Below, one piece after another: positions 11,001 to 22,490 of a stretch of 64,000 nt of DNA. A model generated the notes under the pieces. The model saw nothing but the letters and a program-made list of their open reading frames with translations, ran no database searches and was not told the DNA's origin. The position numbers and the translations under genes were made by a program. Each line of letters starts with the position of its first letter. The first letter of the stretch is position 1. The stretch comes from Sthenelais limicola. Lineage: Eukaryota > Annelida > Polychaeta > Phyllodocida > Sigalionidae. The DNA lies in assembly GCA_942159475.1 (NCBI GenBank), contig OW804096.1, positions 135,079,006-135,143,005 on the forward strand, read 5' to 3'.

Positions 11001-14000
11001 GTAAATGACAAGATTCTCTGCTCAATGTTTAGGTCTCAAATCTATTAATTTTGTTTCCTCTAATTTAATGAATAGTCATTGTATCCCCTAATGAACCTCA
11101 CTACAACTGTGCAGTTTAACCCATTGTAGTAATTACAATATGTTGATCACATTATTTTAAACAGTTAGAAGGAGGTTGTAAGTATGGCTTTAATGCAGTA
11201 CTTAATGCTTTGGGATGGTACAGTATATGGTAACTTATAGCCACTCAAAGGCTTGTTCAAGGAAAAATAGTACACACAAATATTTTGAACATTAATATTC
11301 ATAGGTTACAAATGAAAGGCGATGGTAACCATCGACACGTATCTACAGATTTGAAATTAAAAAACGTTACAACAATATCAAATGAACTTGATGCTTTATT
11401 AATACGATAATTATTCAGTTTCATATTTAGAACTCATGCCATGTTCTAACCTTATTTTGAATAAAGAACCACTATTAGTTAGAGATTGTATTTTTTGTTA
11501 TGCTCAGTTTTGTTCATCAGGGTCAAAGATTGAGTTTCATAGATAGCAAATAACAAAAGCTTTGGAAATGAAACAATTTTATCTCCTTTGTGCTCAAGAC
11601 TTAAGATAGCTATAAAAAAAAAGGAAAAAAAGAAAGAAGTCTTGGTAGACTGTCTGCTATGCATATTTCAGAAGGTGAGCGTGCCTCTGTCTGAGGGTGA
11701 GGGATAAACTGTCCGTTTGATAGGCCACAAGTAATGGAGGTTTTCCACTAGAAGAGTCCACTAGAAAAGTCTCTGACTTTGTACAAGTAAAATCTAGTCT
11801 GCGAGTATCAGACATTTCTGGAAGAGCAACAGAACATTATTGGCAAAGTGCTCCCCAATTAGCCCTTGACTACTCAATTTAGTCACAAGAAAAATCCCCT
11901 TATCTCTTAACTGGTTCTATTATTTACTGTTACCAACATGTAAACACTGTCTAGTGGAAGAGCCCCATGTAAACACTGTCTAGTGGAAGAGCCCCATAGT
12001 CTAACATTTTTGTGTGTAAGAATGCAGCTGAAAGCCTTATTCCTTTTCTACTTGCAGCTTTTCTCTGTCATCGTGTTTGGCTGCATATCGTCACAGGAGC
12101 AGGATGGCCACTGTATGTTCAACGATGACCCCAACGCGTGTGGGTTTGGCATCGCTGTGGGAGTGATTGCCTTCCTGGGCTGCATTGCCTTCCTCGTGCT
12201 GGACGCCTTGTTTGAGAACATCAGCAGCATCAAACAGCGCAAGCATGTGGTGCTCGCTGACATCGGCTTCTCAGGTGAGCTGTAAACTTCCGGCTCTTAC
12301 ATTTATAAAATGCAGTCAATTTTTTTAAAAAAAAATGCAGTTGAGCAAGATGTCACCCCTCAAACTGTCTAGCAGTAGTCACAGTAAAACATCACCCCCA
12401 GTGAAACAACCTGGTAAAACAAAATGCAGAAACTTTGCCATGTAAAGGGTAGGGGAGTCTCTAGTGAAGTGGGATTTTGTCATCTTCAGTCCATTTAGGA
12501 TAGGAAGATTATGGTTCTTACCACGGACCTCATCAATCATGTTCTATTGCATTGTATTCCCAAGTTTAGTGTTTAATAGTTTCTTGTCACACTTTAGTTC
12601 TGGTAACTTGGGCTTAAGAAGTTTTATAAGTAATAAGAGCTCACTCAAAAACCTACGTAGTTCAATAAAGTGATATATATAATAAAATTCAATATAGAGA
12701 GAATGGAACTCACCTGCAATAATGAAAAATTTATTGTGTGTAAGAATTACTTGATTCGTCCGCATAAGCACTCTGCCTACGGCATGGTGCTTATGCGGAC
12801 CAATCTCTTCCAATAAATTTTTCATTATTGCAGGTGAGTTCCATTCTATATTTATTATACGGGCATAAAACTTGGATGTGTAAAATCTGGAAAAAAGTAG
12901 CTGACTTGGTTACGAAGTAGTTCATATAGTACACACATATGAATATTTTTATAGCACCCCACTTATTGCACCTCATATGGAATGCGCATATAATAAATAT
13001 ATATATAAGTGTACTTTTGAATGATTTGTCACTGTTGACTATAGCTCCTTCAGATATTATATAACTCAATGAGATATTGTGTAAAATATTGCTCATGATC
13101 TACATTTGTGTTGTCATTTTATATGCTTTTGGTGAAGTTATGTGTGGGTTTGCCAGAGGTGTTCTGCTGCTTCTATTTTAAAAATGGTTATACTAAAGTT
13201 ACTTTTATGTTTTGCAGGTTTTTGGTCGTTCATGTGGTTTGTCTGCTTCTGCTACCTGGCCAATGCGTGGGCTCGCACAGACATGACCAAAATGCCAGAG
13301 CTCCGACACGGCGCCTCAGGTGTGGAAGCAGCCATCGCTTTTAGCTTCTTCTCCATTGCATCATTTGTAAGTTCTGCTCCTTTTGTATTTGATACACTAT
13401 ACATAGGGAGGCAAAGTGGGATGGCGGCAGTGAGTGAATTGACTTAATCAAGGCGAGCACCTGCACCAATCTGTTGACTGGAAATAAACAATCGCCATAG
13501 ACTTAGCATATTGGTGATAAATATTCACTCTATAAAAAATGTGGAAATAAAGTTCATATATATATATATGTAAGTTACATCCAGCCATAAAATGAATCTA
13601 GTTTTTTAAATTCTGACTTTTCTAATTGCAATAACTGTGTTGATACATTATGCAGCTTTCTCATTTTTCAAATTTTCCATATTCAAATAATATCAACTAT
13701 CATTCGGTATATTGTGAGAATATGGCCACAAACTGACTTTAATGTATATGCAACTTGTGCATGCAGAGGATAATTGTTGAGGGAGGGTGGGTGGAGGTCT
13801 GGAAGACAAAAAGAATTCTTGAAAGCATTGATGAATAAAGAGTAAATCTAGTATAAACACACTGGGAAGTAATAGAGAGTTTAAGTCTTGTATAAACACA
13901 GTGAGAAGTAATAGAGAGTTTCAGTCTTGTATAAACACAGTGAGAAGTAATAGAGAGTTTAAGTCTAGTATAAACACAGTGAGAAGTAACAGAGAGTTTA

Positions 14001-15465
14001 AGTCTTGTATAAACACAGTGAGAAGTAATAGAGAGTTTAAGTCTTGTATAAACACAGTGAGAAGTAATAGATTAAGTCTTGTATAAACACAGTGAGAAGT
14101 AATAGATTAAGTCTTGTATAAACACAGTGAGAAGTAATAGATTAAGTCTTGTATAAACACAGTGAGAAGTAATAGAGAGTTTAAGTCTTGCATAAACACA
14201 GTGAGAAGTAATAGAGAGTTTCAGTCTTGTATAAACACAGTGAGAAGTAATAGAGAGTTTAAGTCTTGCATAAACACTGGGAAGTAATAGAGAGTATAAG
14301 TCTTGTATAAACACAGTGAGAAGTAATAGAGAGTTTAAGTCTAGTATAAACACAGTGAGAAGTAATAGAGAGTTTAAGTCTAGTATAAACACACTGGGAA
14401 GTAATAGAGAGTTTAAGTCTTGTATAAACACAGTGGGAAGTAATAGAGAGTTTCAGTCTTGTATAAACACAGTGAGAAGTAATAGAGAGTTTAAGTCTTG
14501 CATAAACACTGGGAAGTAATAGAGAGTTTCAGTCTTGTATAAACACAGTGAGAAGTATATATATATATATATAATAGAGAGTTTAAGTCTTGTATAAACA
14601 CAGTGAGAAGTAATAGATTAAGTCATGTATAAACACAGTGAGAAGTAATAGAGAGTTTCAGTCTTGTATAAACACAGTGGGAAGTAATAGAGAGTTTAAG
14701 TCTTGTATAAACACAGTGAGAAGTAATAGAGAGTTTAAGTCTTGTATAAACACTGGAAAGTAATATGGGAGTATAATCTGTTATTCATGCACAAATGACA
14801 GCTTTCTCTCCTGCTTCATTTTGTATTTTGTATTTTGAAGTAATTATACTTATTATACTCGAATTACACCTGCTGAATCTTATACGATCTGATCGATTCA
14901 TTTCTAAATTTATATACTCTGTACTGAGTTATGGTAGCGGCTGGGAGAGCTGGATTTTATCTAGATATCTGCCTACCTAAGACATTAAAGTGCGTTTCTG
15001 TCTCTTTTCTCTGTCTCTCTCCCTTCTTCTCTATCTCTATTTCCTGGGTATGATCATAAACTGCCTCCCTCTCACCTCTCCCGCCCTTGATATAACACTT
15101 CAACGTGTTGATAAGGGCGTAAAGCAACCAATCTCACTCACTCACTCATTGCCTACCTGTTTGTCGGTTTTGTCTGTTCTATTTGCCCTGTCTGTTTTAT
15201 TGTGTACTCTGTGAATTTTCGATAAATAAAGTAGTATCTTATCTTATCTTAGGCTGGACTTACAGTACTTGCGGTGCTGCGTTTCCGCCAAGGTGCATCA
15301 GAAGCCTTTGCCTCATCATATGAACCTGAAGGTACAGTACAGCCTACGCCCTCGCCCTACTCCACCTACCCCAGCGGTGAGACCGGCGATCCCTACCAAC
15401 AGCCTCCCTTTGGCAGCCAGGAAAACAAGGTTCCTCCCGGAGACTTCAACCCGCCCACATACTAG
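7953..15465 (+). CDS. SYNGR: Synaptogyrin, complete four-exon gene
   Basis: Synaptogyrins are four-pass MARVEL-domain membrane proteins of synaptic and synaptic-like vesicles. The exons are 7953-8057, 12058-12274, 13218-13366 and 15253-15465 (phases 0, 1, 0), giving 227 aa, the usual length of the family. Residues 1-35 hold the conserved start MEGG..AYGAGKAGG.FDP. TM1 is about 29-47, TM2 66-87 with PNACGFGIAVGVIAFLG before and within it, TM3 109-125 (FWSFMWFVCFCYLANAW) and TM4 146-166. A Pro/Tyr-rich cytosolic tail follows and ends in PPTY. Both termini face the cytosol in known members. The start ATG has a good context (AAGATGG). The vertebrate paralogue cannot be assigned, so the symbol is generic. 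Confidence 0.95.
9120..9330 (+). repeat. Dispersed pyrimidine-rich repeat, copy 2
   Basis: It matches 14990-15150 over TTTCTGTCTCTTTTCTCTG, CCTGGGTATGATCATAAAC, TGCCTCCCTCTCA and GATATAACACTTCAA. Its start carries a small internal duplication of a motif like AAGACCTTAAAG. Confidence 0.6.
10120..10660. repeat. Cluster of poly-C tracts (G-quadruplex/i-motif potential)
   Basis: C runs of about 8 to 18 occur near 10127-10160, 10358-10386, 10575-10603 and 10629-10660. On the minus strand these are closely spaced G runs. They are separated by AT-rich text including CCCCCGTGATTATAT repeated near 10300 and 10385. The array lies in synaptogyrin intron 1 with no gene. Confidence 0.65.
12058..12274 (+). 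CDS. SYNGR: Synaptogyrin exon 2
   Basis: This 217-nt exon runs from acceptor CTACTTGCAG to donor CAG|GTGAGC and ends in phase 1. It encodes the rest of TM1, a lumenal loop with two Cys (C54 and C63), and TM2, ending in the conserved LADIGFS. Confidence 0.95.
12691..12852. mobile_element. Foldback element with nested hairpin (synaptogyrin intron 2)
   Basis: The outer arms are inverted copies of about 45 nt (GGAACTCACCTGCAATAATG on the left, complement on the right). Inside is a second hairpin with arms GTCCGCATAAGCAC. The structure resembles a foldback MITE. The right arm reads ATTATTGCAG followed by GTGAGTTCC, which mimics abutting acceptor and donor sites on the sense strand. Confidence 0.65.
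13218..13366 (+). CDS. SYNGR: Synaptogyrin exon 3
   Basis: This 149-nt exon runs from acceptor ATGTTTTGCAG to donor TTT|GTAAGT. It completes a Gly codon and encodes TM3 and the first half of TM4 (AAIAFSFFSIASF). It ends in phase 0 and joins directly to AGLTVLAVLRF. Confidence 0.95.
13840..14765 (+). repeat. Minisatellite, 35-39 bp unit, synaptogyrin intron 3
   Basis: The unit reads AGTAATAGAGAGTTTAAGTC then TTGTATAAACACAGTGAGA (39 bp), with shorter variants that lack GAGT or CAGT. There are about 23 copies, broken by one TA-dinucleotide run near 14556-14572. ORFs on both strands here are by-products of a unit length divisible by three. Confidence 0.85.
14931..15252 (+). mobile_element. Retroelement 3' end that abuts synaptogyrin exon 4
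   Basis: The sequence from GTAGCGGCTGGGAGAGC through the shared pyrimidine-rich block to GATAAATAAAG and a TATCT tandem tail matches family copies at 4098-4526 and 9120-9330. The tail runs directly into the AG at 15251-15252. The pyrimidine tract and probably the acceptor of synaptogyrin exon 4 therefore lie in inserted DNA. Confidence 0.6.
15253..15465 (+). CDS. SYNGR: Synaptogyrin exon 4 (terminal)
   Basis: Seventy codons plus TAG. It encodes the end of TM4 (AGLTVLAVLRF) and the cytosolic tail YEPEGTVQPTPSPYSTYP...DPYQQPPF, rich in Pro, Tyr and Gln as in other synaptogyrins. A second plus-strand frame over the same bases is a shadow. Confidence 0.94.
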   Translation, partial: AGLTVLAVLRFRQGASEAFASSYEPEGTVQPTPSPYSTYPSGETGDPYQQPPFGSQENKVPPGDFNPPTY

Positions 15466-16589
15466 AGTGGGGCAGCAAGCATGATTCAGCACACGACCAA
15501 ACCGGGGAATCTCCCACCGACACAAGGACCAGTTGAGCACAGGCGGGGGTGGGCTGGGGGGTGGAGGGCACAACCCTCCCCCTCCTCCCCCCTGCTGTGT
15601 GCCATAGAGACGCTTCATATGGGGCAGAGGTAGTGCATAGATGGCAGGGCCCCCTCCCTCCCCCTCAGTGTGTGTGTGTATGACTGGGTGTTGTGTATGG
15701 GTGGGTGTTGTGTATGTAAGTGTTCTGTAGAAGAATGTGTGTGTGTGTGTGTGTGAATGCTAAGGCCCCCATCACCAAGGCCTTATCCCCCGTTGTCTTA
15801 TTTATTTACTGAGTAGCAAAACTCAAGTTGAACATTCCTGTAAGCGGTTGGCTGCCCGTGATGGTAAGGTTGTGTATTAGGCCACGCGAGGGCGCTGGCC
15901 ATAACTTACATTTAACATTGGTCCCTGTGTGTGATATACAATATGGTTCATGAATATTCATAAAGATGCATTTGCCTGGAGTAATCTGTATATGTAAAGA
16001 ATGGTGGAAGGTATATAGTTGTTTTGTCACCCTAATATAAAAGAGGGTTAAGTTTTGCCCCTCAATAGGCAATATAGAGCCAAAGTTAAAACTAAGTGGA
16101 ATAATAGAGAAACACGTCACCTGCATTGCATCCTGGGTACTATGAGTTGTCCAGAGGGACTCCAGGTGAAGGATTGACAATCAGAAGAAGAATAATAATA
16201 ATAACAATAATAATAATCTTCAGAATAATGTTATTTTCATGTTGGTTGTTGGGAACAGTTTGAAGTTTATATGAACAGTTTGTGTCTGAATATTGCTCGT
16301 GTGAAAATAGGTTTAGGGTTCAGACTGGTAGCAAATGGTAAACAAAGGCATATAATAAGAATCTTTGATGAGTATAAGGAAGTTTGAAAATGAATCTAAG
16401 AAAGTTTTACCTAATAAAGAAATGTATCCAAATATTGCTAAAGAGTTGTTGTAAGAACCATGTTGACTACCAGCTGTTATGATGTCAACATAAATAACCC
16501 AAAGCCTGACAATAGATCAAAGCTTCTTCAACAGGCCTCCATTCTAGCAGCTTTCTTGCCTCCTGTCTGGGAGAGTTAGTGTGTATAAC

Positions 16590-16975
16590 GTATGTATACA
16601 GGCAATGCCCTGTTTGTGTACAATCTGAGTGGGACGGGGAGGAGGCGATGCCCTGTTATGACCAGAGTGAATGGGGATAAGGGGCAATGCCCTTTTAGTG
16701 TATGGGGGGAGGGGGCAATGCCCTGTTAGTGTATGGGGGGAGGGGGCAAAGACCTGTTAGTGTATGGGGGGATGGGGCAATGCCCTTTTAGTGTATGGGG
16801 GAGGGGGCAAAGACCTGTTAGTGTATGGGGGGATGGGGCAATGCCCTTTTAGTGTATGGGGAGGGGGCAAAGACCTGTTAGTGTATGGGGGGAGGGGGCA
16901 AAGACCTGTTAGTGTATGGGGAGGGGGCAAAGACCTGTTAGTGTATGGGGGGATGGGGCAATGCCCTGTTAGTTG
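16590..16975 (+). repeat. G-rich minisatellite, about 30-bp unit
   Basis: Units read like GTGTATGGGGGGAGGGGGCA then AAGACCTGTTA or ATGCCCTTTTA, about ten in tandem, with two alternating variants. Several G runs per unit give G-quadruplex potential. The Gly/Pro-rich ORFs on both strands are artefacts of the repeat. Confidence 0.8.
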
Positions 16976-17435
16976 CAAAGCCATTATGCAGGGGTGAGGG
17001 TGTGATAGAGGCCTGGTATCACCCTGCCATGAACAGGCTGCGGGCGAGCAATCAGCCGAGGTGAGGGGCTGACGACGTGTACATATTGCTGTAGATTATG
17101 TGTATATTCTCAGGCTGGAGGAATGTAGAAATAATTGTTATAATTATCATTATGAGAAAAAGTTGTTGATTTGATATTTGCAGCTCAATATCAATGTGGT
17201 GGGGTACGGGCAGTGGAGGCTGGTTGGGTGCCTTGCTGGCTCCCTGGTCTGCAGGCCCGCTGTGGTGGCTTCCCGCTGTGGTGCCCCATGTGGCTTCTCT
17301 ATTACCTCTAATGAACCTAAGTTCCTCAACCTCCCACAGCTCTCCCTACTCATCCACCCTCCTATGTCCTCCTCCTATTTCTACACCTTCTCTATTCTCT
17401 TATATCCCCTCACTCACCCCCTTACCCTAAGCTTC

Positions 17436-17535
17436 CCCTCACCCCACCACCTCCTCCTCACCCCACACCCCCACCACCTCCTCCTCACCCCAAACCCCCA
17501 CCACCTCCTCCTCACCCCACACCCCCACCACCAAC
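17436..17535 (+). repeat. C-rich tandem repeat, 30-bp unit
   Basis: About three copies of CACCACCTCCTCCTCACCCC plus ACACCCCC. Low-complexity sequence with no gene. Confidence 0.75.
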
Positions 17536-18538
17536 ACTGAGGTAGAGATAGCATGTAGCTGGTATAGCTCAAGTTGTTCTAGTCCTTCAAGCAGAGAGAG
17601 TTTACCATTCCCACATTCTCCTCTCTCTCTCTCTCTCACTACGCCAAGCAGAGGAGGCCAAATCTAGCAGACATATATTGTGTATAGTGCTGTACATATG
17701 GTCTATCTTGTGTAACCTTTTCTCTGCTGCCGCCGCACCAAGCTTGTCGTCCCATCGCCACCCGTATGGTGCATTGTGCCCCAAATGTCGCAAGTCATCG
17801 CCAAGTATTAATGATTCACAAAACAATAACAATAATCTTGAGTGAACTTGTGGGAAAATTGTGAACACATTGAGGAATTTGTATTGTGAATGGTCTTTTA
17901 TTTACCCAGGGAGAACACACAGGGAGGCCGCAGAGTCTTACGTCTTCATCTTGGCTTTGCCAACTTCACTCCACAAATCAGCTCTAGTAGACACAATAGT
18001 CTTTGTTCTGACACAAATTGTTTAAACATTATGAACTAAACATTTTTATATAAAAACCAATAATAAATGCTAACGAATAATACATTGGGAATATGCTTTG
18101 TATCGAGAGTGAGGCGCACGTTATAACATTGGGTGAATGGTCTGATGCCACCGCCGCTCCCTGTGTGTACCTTCCTGGTTAGAGCATAGTGTTATAGCGG
18201 GCATGTGTGAGGGTGAAAAAGGTGCTGTGGACACCGTATATTGCAACTGTAGGTCAATGAGAGGGAACTGTGTATATAGTGTTATATATATGTGTATGTA
18301 TATATGTATACATGTGAGTACTATATCTATGTACATATGCATATGTATGAGTATATATGTGCATAATGTATGTATGTATTATGTATGATATGCATATACA
18401 CTGTTTATATATATACATATATATATGTAATGTTATTGATGTGGTTGTATGTTGTTATAACTCTCCAGCTCTACTTTTGTTGCCATGGTAACTGATAAGT
18501 GTGTATAGTGTAGGAGACATTACTGGGTACATGTGTAC

Positions 18539-19213
18539 TTAACGTCGATTGTAGAATAAATCAGGAGCTCGATATATATGCATTCTGTTCTCAGCCTCTT
18601 CTTCCACCGCGCTCTCCGAGTCACATCCCGGTGCTCTTTTCCACCTCTTCTCCCGCCTCTTTTTACTTGCTAAATCTTGTTTATTTGATCTAAAATATAC
18701 AGTTCTTACTAGAAGCCTCCTATCATGGTAGAGTTCCCCCCTCTGCATTAATTTGAACATTTGGGATATAAACAAAAAGGCACACAAAGCGATTATTATA
18801 TGAATGTTTTGAAATTTTATAAATATCTTGATAAAGAGATAATAAATGATAAAGTTTGTGTGTTTTAAATCACTAGTTTCTGCCCACCAAATTTTCATAG
18901 CATGTTTCATCAAATGTTTATCCAAAAGTGAAAGATTTTGTGTAGTCGGCAGATTAACACAACTCAACAATTTGCGCTTATATTGCCAAGTTCTCTTATT
19001 CTGACTTAGTTCATCTGTCCTGCATCTCTTACATCTCCATGACAACATCCTTAAATTTGTTGGACAAATATCACAGCAGTGAATGAATGGCTGCCATCTG
19101 ATTGGCTTGTAACAAAATTCTATTGAAGAATTTTGTGATCTTTGAAGACCAATAACTTTATACTCCATTATTAATTGTGATGAAATGTGAGCCAATGTTA
19201 CATTGCAATACAT
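18539..19213 (-). CDS. Unsupported 224-codon ORF (probably not a gene)
   Basis: This is the longest open frame outside the recognised genes and repeats. The translation has scattered Cys/Trp/Lys, one hydrophobic stretch (IIIALCAFLFI) and a basic region near the C-terminus, but no family that I know. No splice-site pattern, codon bias or neighbouring exon supports it. It is listed so that it can be tested. I infer a chance ORF or a decayed element. Confidence 0.12.
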   Translation of the reverse strand: MYCNVTLAHISSQLIMEYKVIGLQRSQNSSIEFCYKPIRWQPFIHCCDICPTNLRMLSWRCKRCRTDELSQNKRTWQYKRKLLSCVNLPTTQNLSLLDKHLMKHAMKIWWAETSDLKHTNFIIYYLFIKIFIKFQNIHIIIALCAFLFISQMFKLMQRGELYHDRRLLVRTVYFRSNKQDLASKKRREKRWKRAPGCDSESAVEEEAENRMHIYRAPDLFYNRR

Positions 19214-19595
19214 TTTTATAGCTGCAATACTGGAAACATCAAAGCTTCCCCTTGTGTATTATATATCCCGGGTTCTGTATCATCCTACAACCTCGTAACC
19301 ACAAGTTTAAGTGTGGGACACCGTGGACCAAAGGTTAGCCCTGAGTCTTGTTGTGCATGAGGTGTCCTCAGTGTTGTCAGAGTAAGGGGACACCATTACA
19401 GCATCAATGGCTGACATTGAGGACGACATGGAGAGCATTGTTTGTTGGTAATGGCTGAGGCTAAGGGTATTATCAACAACAGGGGCTGATTCCTGTCTGA
19501 AATGGAGGTTATTAATCTGTTTAGTCTATTTGGGGACGATTTCAAACCTCTCTTACCAGTAAACCAGGTGTATTGGTGAGGAAAATGTCCTCCCA

Positions 19596-20195
19596 GGACA
19601 ATTATAGCTCTCTCAGGGCATTATGTACTCATAATATCCTTCCAGGGCAGTTATAGCTCTATAATGTCCTCCCAGGGCAGTTATAGTTCTCTCAGGATAT
19701 TATAGCTCTATAATGTCCATCCAGGGCAGTTATAGCTCTCAGGATATTATAGCTCTATAATGTCCATCCAGGGCAGTTATAGCTCTCAGGATATTATAGC
19801 TCAATAATGTCCATCCAGGGCAGTTATAGTTCTCAGGATATTATAGCTCTATAATGTTCATCCAGGGCAGTTATAGCTCTCAGGATATTATAGCTCTATA
19901 ATGTTCATCCAGGGCAGTTATAGCTCTCAGGATATTATAGCTCTATAATGTTCATCCAGGGCAGTTATAGCTCTCAGGATATTATAGCTCTATAATGTTC
20001 ATCCAGGGCAGTTATAGTTCTCAGGATATTATAGCTCAATAATGTCCATCCAGGGCAGTTATAGCTCTCAGGATATTATAGCTCAATAATGTCCATCCAG
20101 GGCAGTTATAGCTCTCAGGGTATTATAGCTCTATAATGTCCACCCAGGGCAGTTATAGCTCTATAATGTCCAGCTTTAGCAGGCAGTTATAGCCC
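19596..20195 (+). repeat. Minisatellite, about 47-bp unit
   Basis: The unit reads ATCCAGGGCAGTTATAGCTC then TCAGGATATTATAGCTCTAT and AATGTTC. There are roughly 12 copies with a few substitutions; the outermost copies are degenerate. It is intergenic. Confidence 0.85.
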
Positions 20196-20449
20196 TAAAT
20201 CGTCCCTAAGATAGACTAAGGCCCTGGCTGGGTGATGTTGTGCCTCAGGTGTCCTCAGTGCAATATGTTGTGGTAGTGGGAGGTGGAGGGAGCAGTTCCA
20301 GGGCTCAACTTGCCGCAGGTACAGTGTGTCAAATGTTGCCTATTTACCTGTATTTTCTTGCTTTCTCTGTACCAGTATTTCAGCCCATTTTTTTATTCAA
20401 TATATATCATGCAAATAACATTTCTTTAAAAAATAATTACAGACAATAC

Positions 20450-20692
20450 CTATGAGAGTCAAATTTTCAGAAAATGTACAATTCAACTTCGCCAATCTTC
20501 TCAAATTACCCACATTTTCAGACGAAAATAAATTCAAAATACAGTTAAACCTAACCAAACAGATTGCTAGAATCAATGCAATGCCGAATATACTCGAATT
20601 TACCAAGTATTGACCAAGTTACAGCCTAATTTTGCAGAAGTTACTAAATGTGTACAGCTGCCAATTGTACATTTTCTGAAAATCTGACCCAT
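20450..20692 (+). mobile_element. MITE family M1, copy 1
   Basis: Terminal inverted repeats of about 30 bp (right end AATTGTACATTTTCTGAAAA then TCTGACCCAT; the left end is its diverged complement) flank an AT-rich core with ACCTAACCAAACAGATTGCT. Three more copies lie at 30556-30796, 44022-44264 and 44349-44612. There is no ORF, so it is non-autonomous. Confidence 0.7.
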
Positions 20693-22065
20693 GAACCAAA
20701 CCAAAATGTTGCAAATTACAATCAATGTTAGTACAGCAAGCAAAAGTTAAAACCAAGGTCGAGGGTGAAATCTGTTTCTGTGTATATGTTGATGATGTAT
20801 TTATTAAATGTATTTTCTTAGTATTAATGTGTTTCAACAAATTTCCATATGCGTCATCACATACAATACATAATGAAGAGCCTTCCATATGTAAATTTCC
20901 CCATGAAGATCAATATTAGTGAGCAAAACTTATAATAATTGTAAGTTGAAGGCTTGAAAGCTGTAGGTTGTTCTTCTCCATTTATTTGTTACACACCTTG
21001 AGTCCTGCTTTTTTAATCTTATTTTCTGATGCATTATTGTGGATGATATGTATGGACCCAGCTGATCATGTAGGGAATTTCCTTGAAACTGAAATTGATG
21101 ATAATGAGTGAATCAAAAGTCGAGGCCAATGCTGGTATTTGTTTCTGTTGTATATATATTGATGATGTTTTTATTTACTGTATTTTTAGTTCCACATCCA
21201 AAACTTCCTTATATTTTAACACTAAGAATATTTATTACTAATATTGATCAACATCAATAAGCCAAAGTTATGCCCAAGGTCAAGGTAGAACGCTGCTCTA
21301 CTCCCTCTACCCACCTCCTAGTGGTGAGTAGCGGAAGCTGTATATAGTCTGCTGCCACCTAGTGTGTAGTGAGAGCATAGCGTGTTGTGAACAAGTGTTA
21401 GTGAAGCGAGCTCTAGCTGTAGTCGCAGCAGCAGCAGGTGTTAGTCAAACACTGACCTAGTCAATAATAACCATATCATTATCATCAACATAGAAGGAAT
21501 ATTGTTGTCAGTTGGTGGAAGCAAATATTAAAAGATATTTCTTTTCATTTCACGGTGTTCTGTTATCATTGCCAGTCTTGTCTGATTTGTCCTGTATACC
21601 CGCCATCGTTTGCAAGATGTTGTGTAGCACCTAATTTGTGTGGCTTAAATATTTGTGAGGGAACCCTAAAAATGTGTTTACGCTGATTTTATTATGGTAC
21701 ACATTAAAACGTTAGTCATTGGAAGCAGGCATATTCACTTCACATGTACAAAATATTGTACTGCTCATATTTTGCCATGAAATGGATCAACAAATTTTTG
21801 ACATTCGTGCAAACCCCAAATTAAATTGAAGTTAATAATTATAGAGTATGAAATATATATAAGTCCAGAAAGTATCCGCCCTAGATTGATATAGGATATT
21901 ATTTTATTTTCTGTTTTTGTTCTTATAGTTGTTTTTTTTCCCTTATTTTTAATGATAGGGCCCCCCATATGGAAAAGATGGCCCAGTGACCAGGTCTAAG
22001 GGGACACACAATGAACAGTTAATGCACATGCATGAAAATTTCACATGCAAATGAGGCTAATCCAC
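20693..22065. other. Intergenic, nothing recognised
   Basis: AT-rich sequence with short ORFs of no recognisable type. A slightly GC-richer stretch at 21300-21440 has no open frame of note. Confidence 0.5.
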
Positions 22066-22290
22066 AGGTCCTTTTATGGACACACATGGGCCAGGCCCTC
22101 CAATGCACACACATGGGCCAGGTTCTTTAATGCACACACATGGGCTATAGGTCCTTTAATGCACACACATGGGTGAGGTCCTTCAATGCACACACATGGG
22201 CAAGGTTCTTTAATGCACACACATGGGCCAGGTCCTTTAATGCACACACATGGGTCAGGTCCTTCAATGCACACACATGGGCCAGGTCAC
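22066..22290 (+). repeat. Minisatellite, about 27-30 bp unit
   Basis: Eight or so copies of a unit like TGCACACACATGGGCCAGGT then CCTTTAA, with changes in the middle. Both strands stay open through it, which produces spurious ORFs. Confidence 0.85.
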
Positions 22291-22419
22291 ATGACCTTCA
22301 ATGTTCCACATGTGTTTAGAGAAGCTTTCCTTTGTCTAACCTTATTTTACTTGCATAAGTGTATGTCATTAAGTGACTGTTCATTCTTTGGTAAATACTT
22401 TTTCACATTTTTCACCAAA

Positions 22420-22490
22420 TTATTGGGGGGGGGGGGCAGGCCCCCCAATATAATTATTTGGGGGGCAAGCGCCCCCCCCCCCCCCCAGTT
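22420..22490. repeat. Inverted G/C homopolymer tracts
   Basis: A run of about 13 G, then CAGGCCCCCCAATATAATTA, then TTGGGGGGCAAGCG, then about 15 C. The GGGGGC/GCCCCC arms could pair. It may be the terminus of an unrecognised transposon. Confidence 0.4.

Larger units (their letters stand above)
8058..12057 (+). other. Synaptogyrin intron 1: repeats and C-rich tracts
   Basis: No exon was recognised in this 4-kb intron. It holds a copy of the dispersed pyrimidine-rich repeat at 9120-9330. Between 9710 and 10660 lie several cytosine homopolymer clusters, some followed by the shared text CCCCCGTGATTATAT. The short ORFs here are low-complexity. Confidence 0.7.
15466..18538 (+). other. Probable synaptogyrin 3' UTR and downstream flank
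   Basis: No coding exon was recognised. Candidate poly(A) signals AATAAA lie at 16413-16418 and 18062-18067; I cannot say which is used. The segment contains a GT run near 15738, a G-rich minisatellite at 16590-16975 and a pyrimidine repeat at 17436-17535. From 18280 to 18430 it is TA/TG-rich. Confidence 0.45.

Noticed and set aside
13901..14519. ORFs of 61-119 codons on both strands with repeating EFKSCINTVRSN or LLLPSVFI text
   Set aside because: By-products of the 39-bp minisatellite in synaptogyrin intron 3.
16757..16997. Pro/Gly-rich ORFs on both strands
   Set aside because: Generated by the G-rich 30-bp minisatellite.
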